Shown here piece by piece: positions 8,138-17,212 of a stretch of DNA of 24,029 bases. Both the position numbers and the translations under genes were made by a program. The first letter of the stretch is position 1. Every line of letters begins with the position of its first letter. The notes under the pieces were generated by a model, which did not search any database, was not told where the DNA came from, and worked only from the letters and a program-made list of their open reading frames with translations. Origin of the DNA: Balamuthia mandrillaris (taxonomy: Eukaryota > Discosea > Longamoebia > Balamuthiidae); the NCBI GenBank assembly GCA_031835245.1, contig JAVKOQ010000611.1:1-24029 (forward strand). The letters run 5' to 3'.

Positions 8138-11100
8138 CGCTCATGCTCTCTCCTCTGCCTATGTTTCTCTCGTTTTTTTTTCTTGAATTGGATTAGTTTT
8201 AAATATATTTTGTATGTGGGGGTTGAAAAGGTTGATGCTGAGAAAGGTCTCAAGCCACAAACTTTTCCTTATGTCCTGATGATCCAGCTGAAGCGGTTCG
8301 ACTACAACTGGAACACGGAAACAAGGGTGAAGCTGAATCACTACGTGCAGTTCCCAATGATACTCAATGTGAAGAAATACCTTGGTGATGACTTCAAGCC
8401 CGATGTTATCGTTCATCCTGAAGAGAACAGACACAAAGAAAGAACACGGATCTCTTCCACCTCTTCCTTCTCTCTCCCCAACTTTAGGTTCAGAGAAGGT
8501 TATGAAGCTCCTAAGTTGGTGGCAGAGCAAGCCAAAAAGCTGCGACAGGATATTGATGCAATTCGCAAGGACATAGAAGATGACCCCACAAGCCCGTTAT
8601 GCCTCTTCTGGGAACACCAGTTGAAAGGCAAGCTCCACCATCTGCGCGCGCTTTGTCCTGAGATGTTGGAAGAAGAAGAAGAAGAAGAAAAAGAAGGACA
8701 AGGAAAGGAGCCAATAGAAGAGAGAACTCATCACGCTTTGGAAGAAATATTAATCGACATCGACTTCAATGAACCCGATCGCTCAGAAAAGTTGGATGGT
8801 GAATTGGCCCAGAGTCCAGAGAACGGTGCATCCAGCAATGGTGATAGAACATCATCGTTGCCTTCCATTGACACTTATGAAGAGGGCGACATTGAGGCGG
8901 GCTATGTGTACGAACTCTACTCCGTGCTAATTCACAGCGGATCTTCTTCTGGCGGACACTACTACGCTTATATCAAATCATTTGAAAAGGGAGGATGGTG
9001 CGAACCTCTTTTTCTCTTCTTTTTTTTTGCTTTTTATTCAACTTTGTCTGTTTCCGCCACCAAAGGTACAATTTCAACGATTCAAGCGTTACAGAAATCT
9101 CCAGCTCTCAAATTAAGGATACATTTGGTCTGCCTCTGCCTCTGCCTCTGCCTCTGCCTCTGCCTCTGCCTCTGCCTCTGCCTCTCCCTCTGCCTCTTTG
9201 CCTCTCCTGCCTCTGCCTCTGCCTCTGCCTCTGCCTCTGCCTCTGCCTCTGCCTCTGCCTCTGCCTCTGCCTCTGCCTTCTGCCTCTGCCTCTGCCTCTG
9301 CCTCTCTGCCTCTCCCTCTCCCTCTCCTCCCTCTCCTCTCCCCTCTCCCTCTCCCCTCCCTCTCCCTCTCCCTCTCCCTCTCCCTCTCCCTCTCCCTCTC
9401 CCTCTCCCTCCTCCCCCTGCTTGGTTTAATCAACGTATTCATGTAGGAACGTCGTCAGACTCATACTGGCAGGACACTTCCTATGGAGCTTCTGCCTATA
9501 TGTTAATATACAGGTAAGTGCACGCAGAACCCATGAAGAATAGAAGACAACCCAGTAACTTTTTTATTCGATTACTAGGCGGGTGCATCCTGATAACATG
9601 AGCACAGTCCCAGTGAAAGACATTCCTAAGGCCCTGAGGGAGATAAAGGACGAGGATGAATACAAGGTGACTTTCCCAAGCAGCAACAGCAATAGTAGCA
9701 GCAGCGGTACAAGTATTGCGGCGTCTGCCTATTCAACTTTCCCATCCTACCGGCACACTTCTTTCTATGCCAATCCTAGCGATGATGAGAATGACTCTGA
9801 TGCGGAGGACCAATGGTCTGAGGATGAGGAAGATGGACTTGAGAGGTACATAACATTTTGTCTTTCTCTTCGTGTTTCAATGCATATTAATATCTTTTTA
9901 ATTATTTGGCAATACCCCACAGCTCAACTTTGAATCTTACGCTTTACCTTAAACCAGACGAAAAACAACTAAATTTTACCAGGTTCCATCAGTCCGCTGT
10001 CAGGAACTCGGCCATGCGGCAGGAGCAAATCATCATTCACTCACAACGAACATTAGAGGAGTTGTTAGAGGCAAGCATTTCGATATGTAATTGCTTACTT
10101 GCTGGTAGTAGAGGCTAATATTGTTCTTTTGTAATCATAACAGAGAGCAAAAGAGTTATTTGGGCTGAATATTCCGATGGACTGCCTTCGTGCTCGGTTT
10201 TATGACTTTCTATTGGATGTACCTGGCGCCCCACTCGACTTTGTGGTGAGTCAAGGCTCACTTTATTCCTTGAATGTTCAAGACAACAATGCTATTCTTA
10301 TCGAGGTATTTCCTTTCCCTCTTCTTGTTGTCTTCTCTTGTCCTCTCTCTTTCTCTCTCTTTCGTCCTGCCAGCTTACAAAAATTTCTGAAGATCAAAGC
10401 AGAGAACGAGCAATTCTCGCAGTATAACCCACAGGCTGTGATGCTTAAAGTAGTAGAATGGCAAAACGAAAGCGACACCAAGCAGCCACCACATGATGCT
10501 TCCATCGATGACGCCCTCACTGACCTCACAGAGAAACCAATTACGATGGACCTTGAGAGAGAAAACTGTACAGCTTCACCTCTAAGAGGCACCTTCCTCT
10601 TTCATGGCACAATGTGGATTCCAAAGACCTTTACCTTCGACAAACTTCGGGAGAAGCTCGGCAAGAAGCTTCCATCGATTCCGCTGAAGCAGCAGCGCCT
10701 TTTCACAGCAAAGCCCTTGAGTTGCATTCCAAGAGAGCTAACGGAGACGTCGAACAAGAGGATCACGGAGAAGCCACTCTCTCTTTTGTCCGGAGATATC
10801 ATCTTTGTGGAGCGCTGCGAGGACTTTGACGCTCCATCTCCACTTCACAGAGCACTTATGGAGGACTTGCAGGAGTTGAATGTGGCATTTATTAAAGAAA
10901 AAGCGGACCAAGACGGTGTAGATAATAACGACAGAATCAACGGCAACCACGAGGAAGAAGGAGAATCCATCGAGATGAAAGTGTGGCGGACCAGAAACGG
11001 ATATGAGAGCGATGAGTACGATGATGACTTTGATGACGACCTTTTCTTAACGCCCTCCACCGCTTCATCGTCCTCGTCTTATCGGTCACGTTATTCTTCT

Positions 11101-11280
11101 ACGGGTGGCAGCGGCAGCAGCAGCTATTCACAAAGCTATTTCTCTCGACCACGAGAATCGGGCGTCAAAATCATCAAACGAGCGCGCAAAAAGCCATCAG
11201 CTGCAACCTCAACAACAACAAATGATACCAAGGACAGCGCTGCAGCACCCACTTCTTCACTCACGTCGTCACAAGTGTAA
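5885..11280 (+). CDS. NZF-PONY(DCN1)-USP fusion deubiquitinase, USP47/USP7-like
   Basis: Ubiquitin-specific protease (C19) with added domains. Exons: 5885-6883, 6953-7096, 7209-7797, 7861-8072, 8231-8997, 9066-9127, 9447-9513, 9579-9845, 9983-10070, 10144-10305, 10393-11280. All phases fit, giving 1414 residues. Domains: NZF/RanBP2 finger at 11-30 (W11, C13, C16, N20, C27, C30); acidic low-complexity linker; PONY domain at about 276-378 (KHWKSFLLSKG, then DVWGCLLEFAEKVDPNL and SWPTIIDEFVDY); USP domain at about 425-947. Catalytic residues are C434 (NQGATCYMNSLLQTLF), H891 (SGGHYYAYIK) and D909 (YNFNDSSV). A zinc ribbon is seen as CRECG and CSGC. About 170 acidic residues are inserted between the two halves of the catalytic core, as in other large USPs. 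The tail from 948 is unassigned, perhaps ubiquitin-like near its middle, ending Ser-rich. The intron after 10070 uses GC-AG. The intron 10306-10392 is stop-free and 3n long, so it may be retained (1443 residues). The start is the first in-frame ATG. Confidence 0.85.
8084..8134 (+). repeat. (TC)n microsatellite in intron 4 of the deubiquitinase gene
   Basis: About 50 bp of almost pure TC dinucleotide within the intron 8073-8230. It creates a long polypyrimidine tract, but far from the acceptor. It explains the Ser/Leu and Glu/Arg repeat frames seen on both strands. Confidence 0.9.
9128..9446 (+). repeat. Hexamer satellite CTCTGC then CTCCCT filling intron 6 of the deubiquitinase gene
   Basis: The intron runs from GTCTGCC at 9128 to CATGTAG at 9446. 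Almost all of it is tandem hexamers: CTCTGC units from about 9131 to 9305, then CTCCCT units to about 9412. Splicing it out joins G|GA in frame and restores the conserved USP end (SYGASAYMLIYR), which proves it is not coding. The sense strand is all-pyrimidine except for periodic G, and the other strand is rich in GG pairs. Confidence 0.9.
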
Positions 11281-11509
11281 AGTTTGTTTTTTTTTAAAGT
11301 CGACACAAAGTCACAGGAATAACGTCCGCCAATAGATAATCATATAATGAATCGACAAAAGGAAATATTTTGTTGCTGTTGGTTTGGTGCACCAAGAAGT
11401 CTTCTCGATAACTCATACACGGTGGGGGAGTGAGGGCGGTTAACTGCTGTTCGCTTTTTGAAGAGCAAAAGCAAGAGGTGCAATCGGGTCAGCGGGAGGA
11501 GAAGGGGAT
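11281..11509. other. Short intergenic gap between deubiquitinase and secreted-protein genes
   Basis: 229 bp between two same-strand genes. A T-run follows the deubiquitinase stop codon, and a polyadenylation-like AATAGATAATCATATAATG occurs at about 11329-11350. No gene is seen. The second half probably holds the promoter of the downstream gene. Confidence 0.4.
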
Positions 11510-11973
11510 ATGGCGGCACGAATCACGTGGTACGCGTTCTGGATGGTGATGGCTGTTGGTGGAGCACTTGCAACAAAAAGCATAAACTTGGACTTTGGAG
11601 GTAAACCCTTTTTTTCTCGTGAGCTTTCTGCGCCTCACCATGCATGGCCTAACGTTGCTATCTGGCACAAATAGGTCTGGTTAAACTTCCCTCTGGAAAC
11701 TGTGACTCCTGCAACGACAACAACGAGTGCACGGTAGATATCTGTGCTGGAGGCCAATGCTTTCAAGCTGCCCTCTACTGCGACGACCACGAGGAGTGCA
11801 CCTCTGGTACTTTGCTGTTTGTGTTATCTCTCTATTGGAATATGTTTGACCAATCTTTTTTCATTTTGGTTCTTCGAGATTCCTGCGACAGTGCGACAGG
11901 ATGTACTCACACACCCCTTCCGTGCCCAGCCCCAAGCACTGACTGTGCTTCAGGTTCGTAGCACTGCCTTCAG

Positions 11974-12016
<43 letters not shown>

Positions 12017-13253
12017 CATGTGAAATTCCAAGAATAAACGTACACCTTTATTCCTTTCTATGAGGTAGTTACTGGGGATCTCTGCACTAGTTGTGAGACT
12101 CTCTGGGACGAGCAACGCCCTGTTTGCATTTACGAACGCCAAAAGGCTCGCCTTTTGGGCAACCTTGAGCTGTTGGCCACCGTCCAACCGTTGGATAGAT
12201 GCCTCACAGACAACTGGGTGTTTGAGCCTGGACAGCTGAACAACTTTGCCAACATTGCAAGAGGCGTTCTAGCACAGGGAGGTGACTACCAAGCTGCGTT
12301 TGACGCCGTACGCAACTTCCACTCCCCCAAAAAAAGGTCGAAGGCAATCGCTAACATGTTGTGCGAATGTATTTGTGTCCTTTCACGCTAAAAGCTCCAT
12401 GGAGCTCTGCTACAGTTCGCGCTGGAGTCGGGCACTGACGATGGTTTCCCCCTCTTTATCAACGTGAAGGATGTGGAGCAAGGTAGTATTCACACTTTTT
12501 GCATTCTGCTTTAGGCTTGTTCGGGCAGGTTACTCACAGGATTAAGAATTACAGGTGACTTTAGCTTCCCTACGTGGCGCTATAACTTTGCTGGCAGTAT
12601 CACCATCCAGGTGTCCATTCTCTATGCTTCTCTTACAGAGTATCTCATCATCATTGCTGCTCCCATTGGTACTACTCCGGGTTTTGGAGGGCGATATCCA
12701 AAGGTGGAGTTTTATGATTTTATGCTTGCTGGAGAACTGGGTTCAGAACCTTTCCTTTCTTCCTCCCTCTCCTTCTCTCTTATCTCATTTCTCTCCATTT
12801 CAATGAGCAGCCACATCAACAGAGGGCGACATGAACCCACACTTCTTCTCTTGGCCTCCTCAGAACGTGGAAGACACGAATGAGTATAACTGGTTCACAC
12901 CAGCAAACGTTGGCAATTCCTACACTTGCCCCAATAATTGCTATGTGTATGTGGCCTCTTCTTCTTCTTGTTATTCTTGTTCTTCTTCTTGTTCTTCTTG
13001 TTCTTTTTCTGTTTTATCTTCATCTTTTGTACTTGATCTTCTCCTTCATTCTTCTGCTGTAGTTTCTGTTGCTTACGTTCAATCTCAAATGACCAGGTTG
13101 GAGTACGCTCGTGGCAACATTCTCAGCCTGTTGGAGTTTGGCCTCTTTGCCCCAACCGAAAGCTGGACGCGGGACTACCTCAGCACGGTCGAGAAAATCC
13201 GCTCCCTGGGCCAAAGCATCGTGGGGAACTGCTTCCCGTTCACACAATCATAA
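11510..13253 (+). CDS. Secreted Cys-rich protein with CTDC-type repeats, otherwise unrecognised
   Basis: Eight exons: 11510-11600, 11675-11806, 11879-11953, 12069-12307, 12395-12482, 12555-12740, 12811-12946, 13097-13253 (367 residues, all phases consistent). The N-terminus is a signal peptide (hydrophobic WYAFWMVMAVGGALA, likely cleavage after ALA). Residues about 36-85 hold two Cys-rich units of the style NNECTVDIC...C and EECTSDSCDSATGCTHT, matching the CTDC repeat known from Dictyostelium extracellular proteins. The following 280 residues, with few further Cys, are not recognised; they read as a globular extracellular domain. No transmembrane helix or GPI signal is visible at the end (NCFPFTQS), so secretion rather than anchoring is likely. 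The exon 4/5 junction (GCC|GTACGC ... CTAAAAG) is the least certain; it was chosen because it is the only phase-consistent one giving QAAFDALHGALLQFALES. Confidence 0.7.
11976..12013 (+). repeat. (TC)n microsatellite in an intron of the secreted-protein gene
   Basis: About 38 bp of TC dinucleotide in the intron 11954-12068. It is the second long TC run within an intron in this window. Confidence 0.9.
12955..13020 (+). repeat. Imperfect (TTC/TTG)n triplet tract in the last intron of the secreted-protein gene
   Basis: CTT/TTC triplets with TTG interruptions over about 65 bp, inside the intron 12947-13096. It is pyrimidine-rich on the sense strand, as are the other long introns here. Confidence 0.8.
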
Positions 13254-13659
13254 GATTTCTTCTGCGCGGGAAAAAAAAAACCATATTTTTCATGACGACA
13301 CGATTATCTTCTCCTTGGTGTGTCGTCATGGATACAGATCAGTAAAATCATGACGACACGGTATGGATTGAGTTTTCGTGTTCCTCTTGTGTTCTTGCTA
13401 AGATGGCGCCAGAGGTGAGAATCTTCAGAGGAGTTGAGCATCCATTCCATTCACCCCACCCCACACCCCAACCCACCACTTTGCCTTCGAAGACGTGGGA
13501 GAAGGAAGGGTTGTTTTGGCGGGAAAAATGCTCATTGGCCCAAAAGACGAATGTCGGGATTTCTTTTTTGTTGTCCTTAGATCTTATGATCTTTGCGCCG
13601 CCATAGTTCTTGCTGTCCTCGACATTTATTTGTCGACAACGGAAAGGAAGAAACGAGCA
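13254..13659. promoter_or_regulatory. Intergenic region with three copies of CATGACGACACG, upstream of the 315-residue gene
   Basis: The motif occurs at 13291-13302 (+), 13319-13330 (-, one mismatch) and 13349-13360 (+). The first two can pair as an inverted repeat. A possible short first exon lies at 13403 (ATGGCGCCAGAG followed by GTGAGA); if spliced to an acceptor at 13650 it would add MAPE in frame to the downstream gene, but this is speculative. The segment 13555-13610 holds a dispersed element that recurs at 17213-17265. Confidence 0.45.
13555..13610 (-). repeat. Dispersed element with palindromic core, copy 1
   Basis: Read on the minus strand it contains GGCGCAAAGATCATAAGATC, then TAAGGACAAC and an A-rich part. 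It matches the plus-strand copy at 17213-17265 over about 45 bp, with weaker similarity for another 30 bp (TTTTGGGC). The core is AGATC-ATAA-GATCT here and AGACC-ATAA-GGTCT there. Confidence 0.7.
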
Positions 13660-14819
13660 ATGTGGCAAAAGATAGCGGAAGCGACGAACAAAGGGCTGTT
13701 GTGCTGTTGCGTGATGGGAGGCACGAGCGAAACAACGACAACGACAACATCTCCTCAGCAGTCAGGGACAACCTCGAGCAGTCCTCCCAATTGGAGCCAA
13801 CGATTGGCCGAAGAGGTGGAGGAGAAATGGAACAGACCACCCGCGGCGCTGGTGAGGCAGATGGCCAAAGATCTGCCTCGGTTGGTGCCCATGGTTCAAG
13901 TTTATGAGGTTGGGGGGACCTCCCCGCTGCTGCTCAAAGAAGGGAACGCCATGAAACAACTCCTTGAGCTGCTCTTCTGCCTGGTGGAACAAGTCCAAGC
14001 GCTTCGGGCCTCCCGAGAAGTGGGATGGGAGCTGCAGGCCGACGAGGAGACGAACCAAAAGGGGAACCACAGCAAAGGAGAGAAGCAAGAAGACGAAGAT
14101 GAAGAAAAAGAGGAGGAAGACGCAGAGAAAAAGATATACGAAAACTTGATCTTGTTCCAAACGGAAAAGGAGGGAGAGCTGAACACGAAGAACGGGGTGG
14201 AGGAAGAGATGTTGACCACAGAGCTTCTGGAAGGCGTTGTTGGATTCGAGAGTAAAGTCGGCCGCCTCTTACGGACGTGCACTCAAGGTAAGAACTGCAG
14301 AGAGAGAAGAGCGAGAGAAGAGCACGTTCTTATCTCCGTTCTGCTCTCGGTACAGGACATATTGCACCGTGCAGCACAGAGCTTAAAATGGTGCTTGGAA
14401 TGGAGTTTTTGACAAAAGATTGTCCTGGCGGTTGGAGTACCTCCTTCCTGTTTCACCCAAGTAAGATGGCCCATACAAACAAGAAGAACATAGAGAAGCA
14501 GAGAAACAGAAGAGAGAGAGAGAGACAGCAAAAAGAGAAAAGAGACTCAGAGGAAAAGAGAACAAGAATAAGTTGCTTACCCGTTATTTTTTGTTTTGTA
14601 TCAGGTTGTGTGGAGGTTAGAACCATGAAACGAGAACAAGGCTTGAAGGAGGATTTCCAGTTGGAATGGCGGTTGACAGTCATCTTTGATCAAGAAATCG
14701 GTTGTATTCAGGAAAGCAAGTTTTCTGTGGTCAACGTGGATATGAAGAACTTGAAAAACGAAACGAAACGGCGACTCACTGCCATACTCACTTCATATAT
14801 GACACATAACGAAAGCTGA
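13660..14819 (+). CDS. Unrecognised 315-residue protein, acidic middle region
   Basis: Three exons: 13660-14287, 14356-14460 and 14605-14819, with strong donors GTAAGA and GTAAGA and phase 1 at both junctions. I do not recognise the family. Residues 20-45 are Thr/Ser-rich. The region 48-125 looks helical and well ordered (NWSQRLAEEVEEKWNRPP ... LLELLFCLVEQVQALR). Residues about 125-165 are Glu/Lys/Asp-rich. The C-terminal 110 residues have an alternating hydrophobic pattern (MVLGMEFLTKDCPGGW, then SFLFHPSGCVEVRTMKRE) suggesting a beta-rich domain. No signal peptide or membrane segment is seen, so it is probably cytosolic or nuclear. ATG 13660 was chosen; the frame is open upstream with another ATG near 13528, and a spliced first exon at 13403 is possible. 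It is convergent with the phosphodiesterase gene, 64 bp apart. Confidence 0.65.
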
Positions 14820-14883
14820 AGAAGGAAGCACGGAGAGTGAAGAATGAAGATGAAGAACGAAGAATGTGGAGCGACTGAATGCT

Positions 14884-15651
14884 CTAGTCGCGTTGTTCTT
14901 CATCAGAAGAACCAACCAGAGGAAACTCCTCCAACTTATACCAACCGCGAACAGGGCCGGACGTCTTCCAGATCTGAACGCTGCCCACCCTGAAGCAAAC
15001 GCTCTGTGGGGTGAGGGTTCCCTCCTTCTGCAACCTCGACACCATGTCTCGTCTATCCTCCAACGGAAGCCCCCGCAGCGTGGCATAGGCCAAACTTATG
15101 TGTGGCGAGTACGGTTGTTGCTCCTTTTCTCCTTCTCCTCTTTGAAACACGGCTTTGGCTTTCTCATGTGCTTCCATCAACTTGGTTTAGGCAGCGAGGA
15201 AAAAATAAAATAAATGAAACGTTCCTTGAAAAAGAACAGAACGAGAGGCAGAGAGCGAGAGAAAGCAAACTTGTGGAGAGTGTTCAGTATAGGCCATAAC
15301 GCAGCGGAAGTAGAGTGACTCGGCGCCCAGCTCTGACATGGTGACTTGGAACGGGGCGCACTGCTGGGCCAGCACTTTGGTTCTCTCTATAACGTTCTTG
15401 CCGCCCTTTTCGTCATAGAGAGAACCCAGCAGCGTCACATGGCCCGAGAAGAGTGGTCCTTCCTCATCAAACTCCTCCTCTTCGTGTGCTTCTCCCTGAG
15501 CTGGCCGTTCTTCTGCAATCTCGAGCCCCTGTCGTTGCTTTATGTCCTGTCCGAGGGCGGTGATGGTGCGTGCCAGCAGCTGAAACACCTTGGACGAGGC
15601 CTCCGGGCACAGCCACAACGAGTACTTCTCCTGCCGTTTCGCCTCCTCCAT
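14884..15651 (-). CDS. 2H-family cyclic phosphodiesterase (CPDase / LigT-like)
   Basis: Two exons: 15651-15271 and 15180-14884 (225 residues). The 90-bp intron is in phase 0, with donor CAA|GTTTGC and acceptor CCAAG. Members of this superfamily hydrolyse 2',3'-cyclic or ADP-ribose 1'',2''-cyclic phosphates, often from RNA repair or tRNA splicing. Both signature motifs are present, one per exon: H71-V-T73 (SGHVTLLG) and H154-I-S156 (YSPHISLAY). The N-terminal YSLWLCPE strand is like the plant and yeast CPDases. An acidic loop (residues 50-65) precedes the first motif. Splicing restores TEHSPQLMEAHEKA. An in-frame ATG at 15741 would add 30 basic residues; I prefer 15651 because the core strand begins right after it. 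It is divergent from the fructokinase gene, 187 bp apart. Family confident; natural substrate unknown. Confidence 0.82.
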
Positions 15652-15838
15652 CCTTTCTTTTCTTTTCTTCTTCGTTGGCGAAATTTCTTTTCTTTCAGGT
15701 TGCAGCCTGGTGGTCCTTGGTTCGACACGGGATGGTTGCACTTTTCTTTATTCGAAAACATTATCGTTCACTAGTCGTTGGTTCGATGCTCGTTGCAGGC
15801 AAATTTAATTCACCGTTTTTTGCATGTGAAAAAAAAAG
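15652..15838. promoter_or_regulatory. Shared divergent promoter of phosphodiesterase and fructokinase genes
   Basis: 187 bp between two outward start codons. A T-rich block lies near 15655-15690 and an A-run at 15831-15837 directly precedes the fructokinase ATG. No recognised factor site. Confidence 0.35.
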
Positions 15839-17204
15839 ATGGAAGCGAGTGGTGGATTGTTGCTGGCTGGTGTTGAAGCGGGGTAAGTTATCGTTCATGG
15901 CTCCCGCTGAACCGCTTTTTCAGCAGTGGTTCATGTCCAATTCTATCCACTTTGTGTGAGAGAAGCATTTGGCTGATTTTGATTGAAACTGATGTGTTTT
16001 TGTTTGACAAGCGGGACATCTTTCGTGGCGGCGGTGGCAAAGGGCACACCCCAAAACATAGTCCACAGGCAGTCCTTTCCAACGACCACCCCCGAGGAGA
16101 CCCTCACCACCGTGGCCCAGTGGTTGAAAGCCAGGGAGGAGGAGGCCGGCCGCTCCTACGACGCGCTTGGCATCGCTTCCTTTGGGCCCGTTGATCTTGA
16201 CCCAAAGAGCGAAACGTATGCTTTGCTGAGTCCTTTCTGAATTGCTGTTTTTTTTTCTCTCTTCTTTTTTTCCTCTTGAGATCTCACTTTGGCTTTGGCT
16301 TTCAACGGCACACCAGATATGGCTACATCACGACCACCCCCAAGCCAGACTGGGCGCAGACGGACGTGTTGGGTGCATTCAAAGGGTTCGATTGCCCAAA
16401 GGCCTTTGACACGGACGTCAATGGCGCTGCCATTGCGGAGGGCGCCAGGGATGGCCATAGGACGGTGGCCTATGTTACCGTTGGCACTGGCGTTGGTGTT
16501 GGCATCATCGCCGAGGGCAATGCTGTCCATGGCGTGCTTCACCCTGAAATGGGCCATATTTAGTACACCTCCTCTCTTCTGTCCTGTGTCTTTAGTTCTC
16601 GTTCTCTCTAAAGTTGCTCTTTTTCTCTGCTTCTCTTCTCTTGATTCTCGCTTCTCTCACACTTAAATACGACAGTGTGCCACAACATGCAGGAGATGAG
16701 TTCCACGCGCAAGGCGGCACGTGTCCTTTCCACAAGGGCTGCTTGGAGGGGATGGTGGCCACAGGGGCACTGGCCAAGCGGTTGGACTGCCGCAAGGATC
16801 AACTGGCCGATGTGCCGGACTCGAGTCCGGTGTGGGAAAGCGTTGGCTTCTACTTGGCGCAGTTGTGCGTGACATTGGTGCTGACGGTCTCACCAGAGCT
16901 CATCGTGTTTGGAGGAGGTGTCATGCAGCGCAAGGCCTTGTTTCCAATCATTAGGAGGCACGTCGTTCGCTTATTGAACGGCTACATCAAAGTTAAAGCC
17001 ATTACAGGTAATATAAAGAGAGAGAAGGGCCGAAGAGCAACAAGCGGATAAAAGAGACTCACCCATTTCTCTCTTTCATTTGGTTTGGATGGTTTTTTTT
17101 TAACAGAGAACATTGACGAGTACATCATTCGTTCGCCATACAACGAGAACGCTGGCATTATTGGTGCGTTGGAAATGGCTCGCTTGGTCGCTCACCCGCA
17201 GTAA
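15839..17204 (+). CDS. ROK-family fructokinase, Bacillus YdhR-type
   Basis: Phosphorylates fructose (EC 2.7.1.4) with ATP in the cytosol, feeding glycolysis. Five exons: 15839-15882, 16012-16215, 16317-16562, 16676-17007, 17107-17204, phases 2, 2, 2, 1 (307 residues, the usual ROK length). The phosphate loop is GVEAGGTSFVAA at 11-22, where family members usually have GGTKF, so Lys is replaced by Ser. The catalytic Asp is D116 (DTDVNGAA). The second ATP motif is VTVGTGVGVG. The zinc site is HPEMGHIYV followed by CPFHKGCLEG. The C-terminal FGGGVMQ and NAGIIGALEMA are typical. Similarity is clearly to the bacterial YdhR/GmuE branch rather than to animal glucokinases or ketohexokinase, so transfer from bacteria followed by intron gain is likely. 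It is convergent with the RhoGAP gene. Confidence 0.9.
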
Positions 17205-17212
17205 GTCAATAT

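Noticed and set aside
8014-8253. Minus-strand Glu/Arg-repeat frames near 7857-8253
   Set aside because: Product of the intronic TC repeat.
9113-9442. Minus-strand Arg/Glu-repeat frame and plus-strand Leu/Pro and Ser/Ala repeat frames over the hexamer satellite
   Set aside because: They are translations of intronic simple repeat. Removing 9128-9446 restores the conserved USP sequence in frame.
11281-11509. tRNA or other small RNA gene in the intergenic gap
   Set aside because: No cloverleaf arms or A/B box pair could be made out. The same holds for the other intergenic gaps.
13403-13606. 67-residue plus-strand frame starting MAPEVRIF
   Set aside because: No family, overlaps the promoter region and the dispersed element. 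Only its first 12 bases were kept as a possible 5' exon of the next gene.
13348-13668. Minus-strand frame sharing GAK-IRSKDN with a plus-strand frame at 17113-17538
   Set aside because: The peptide similarity is caused by the shared DNA element at 13555-13610 and 17213-17265, not by a protein gene.
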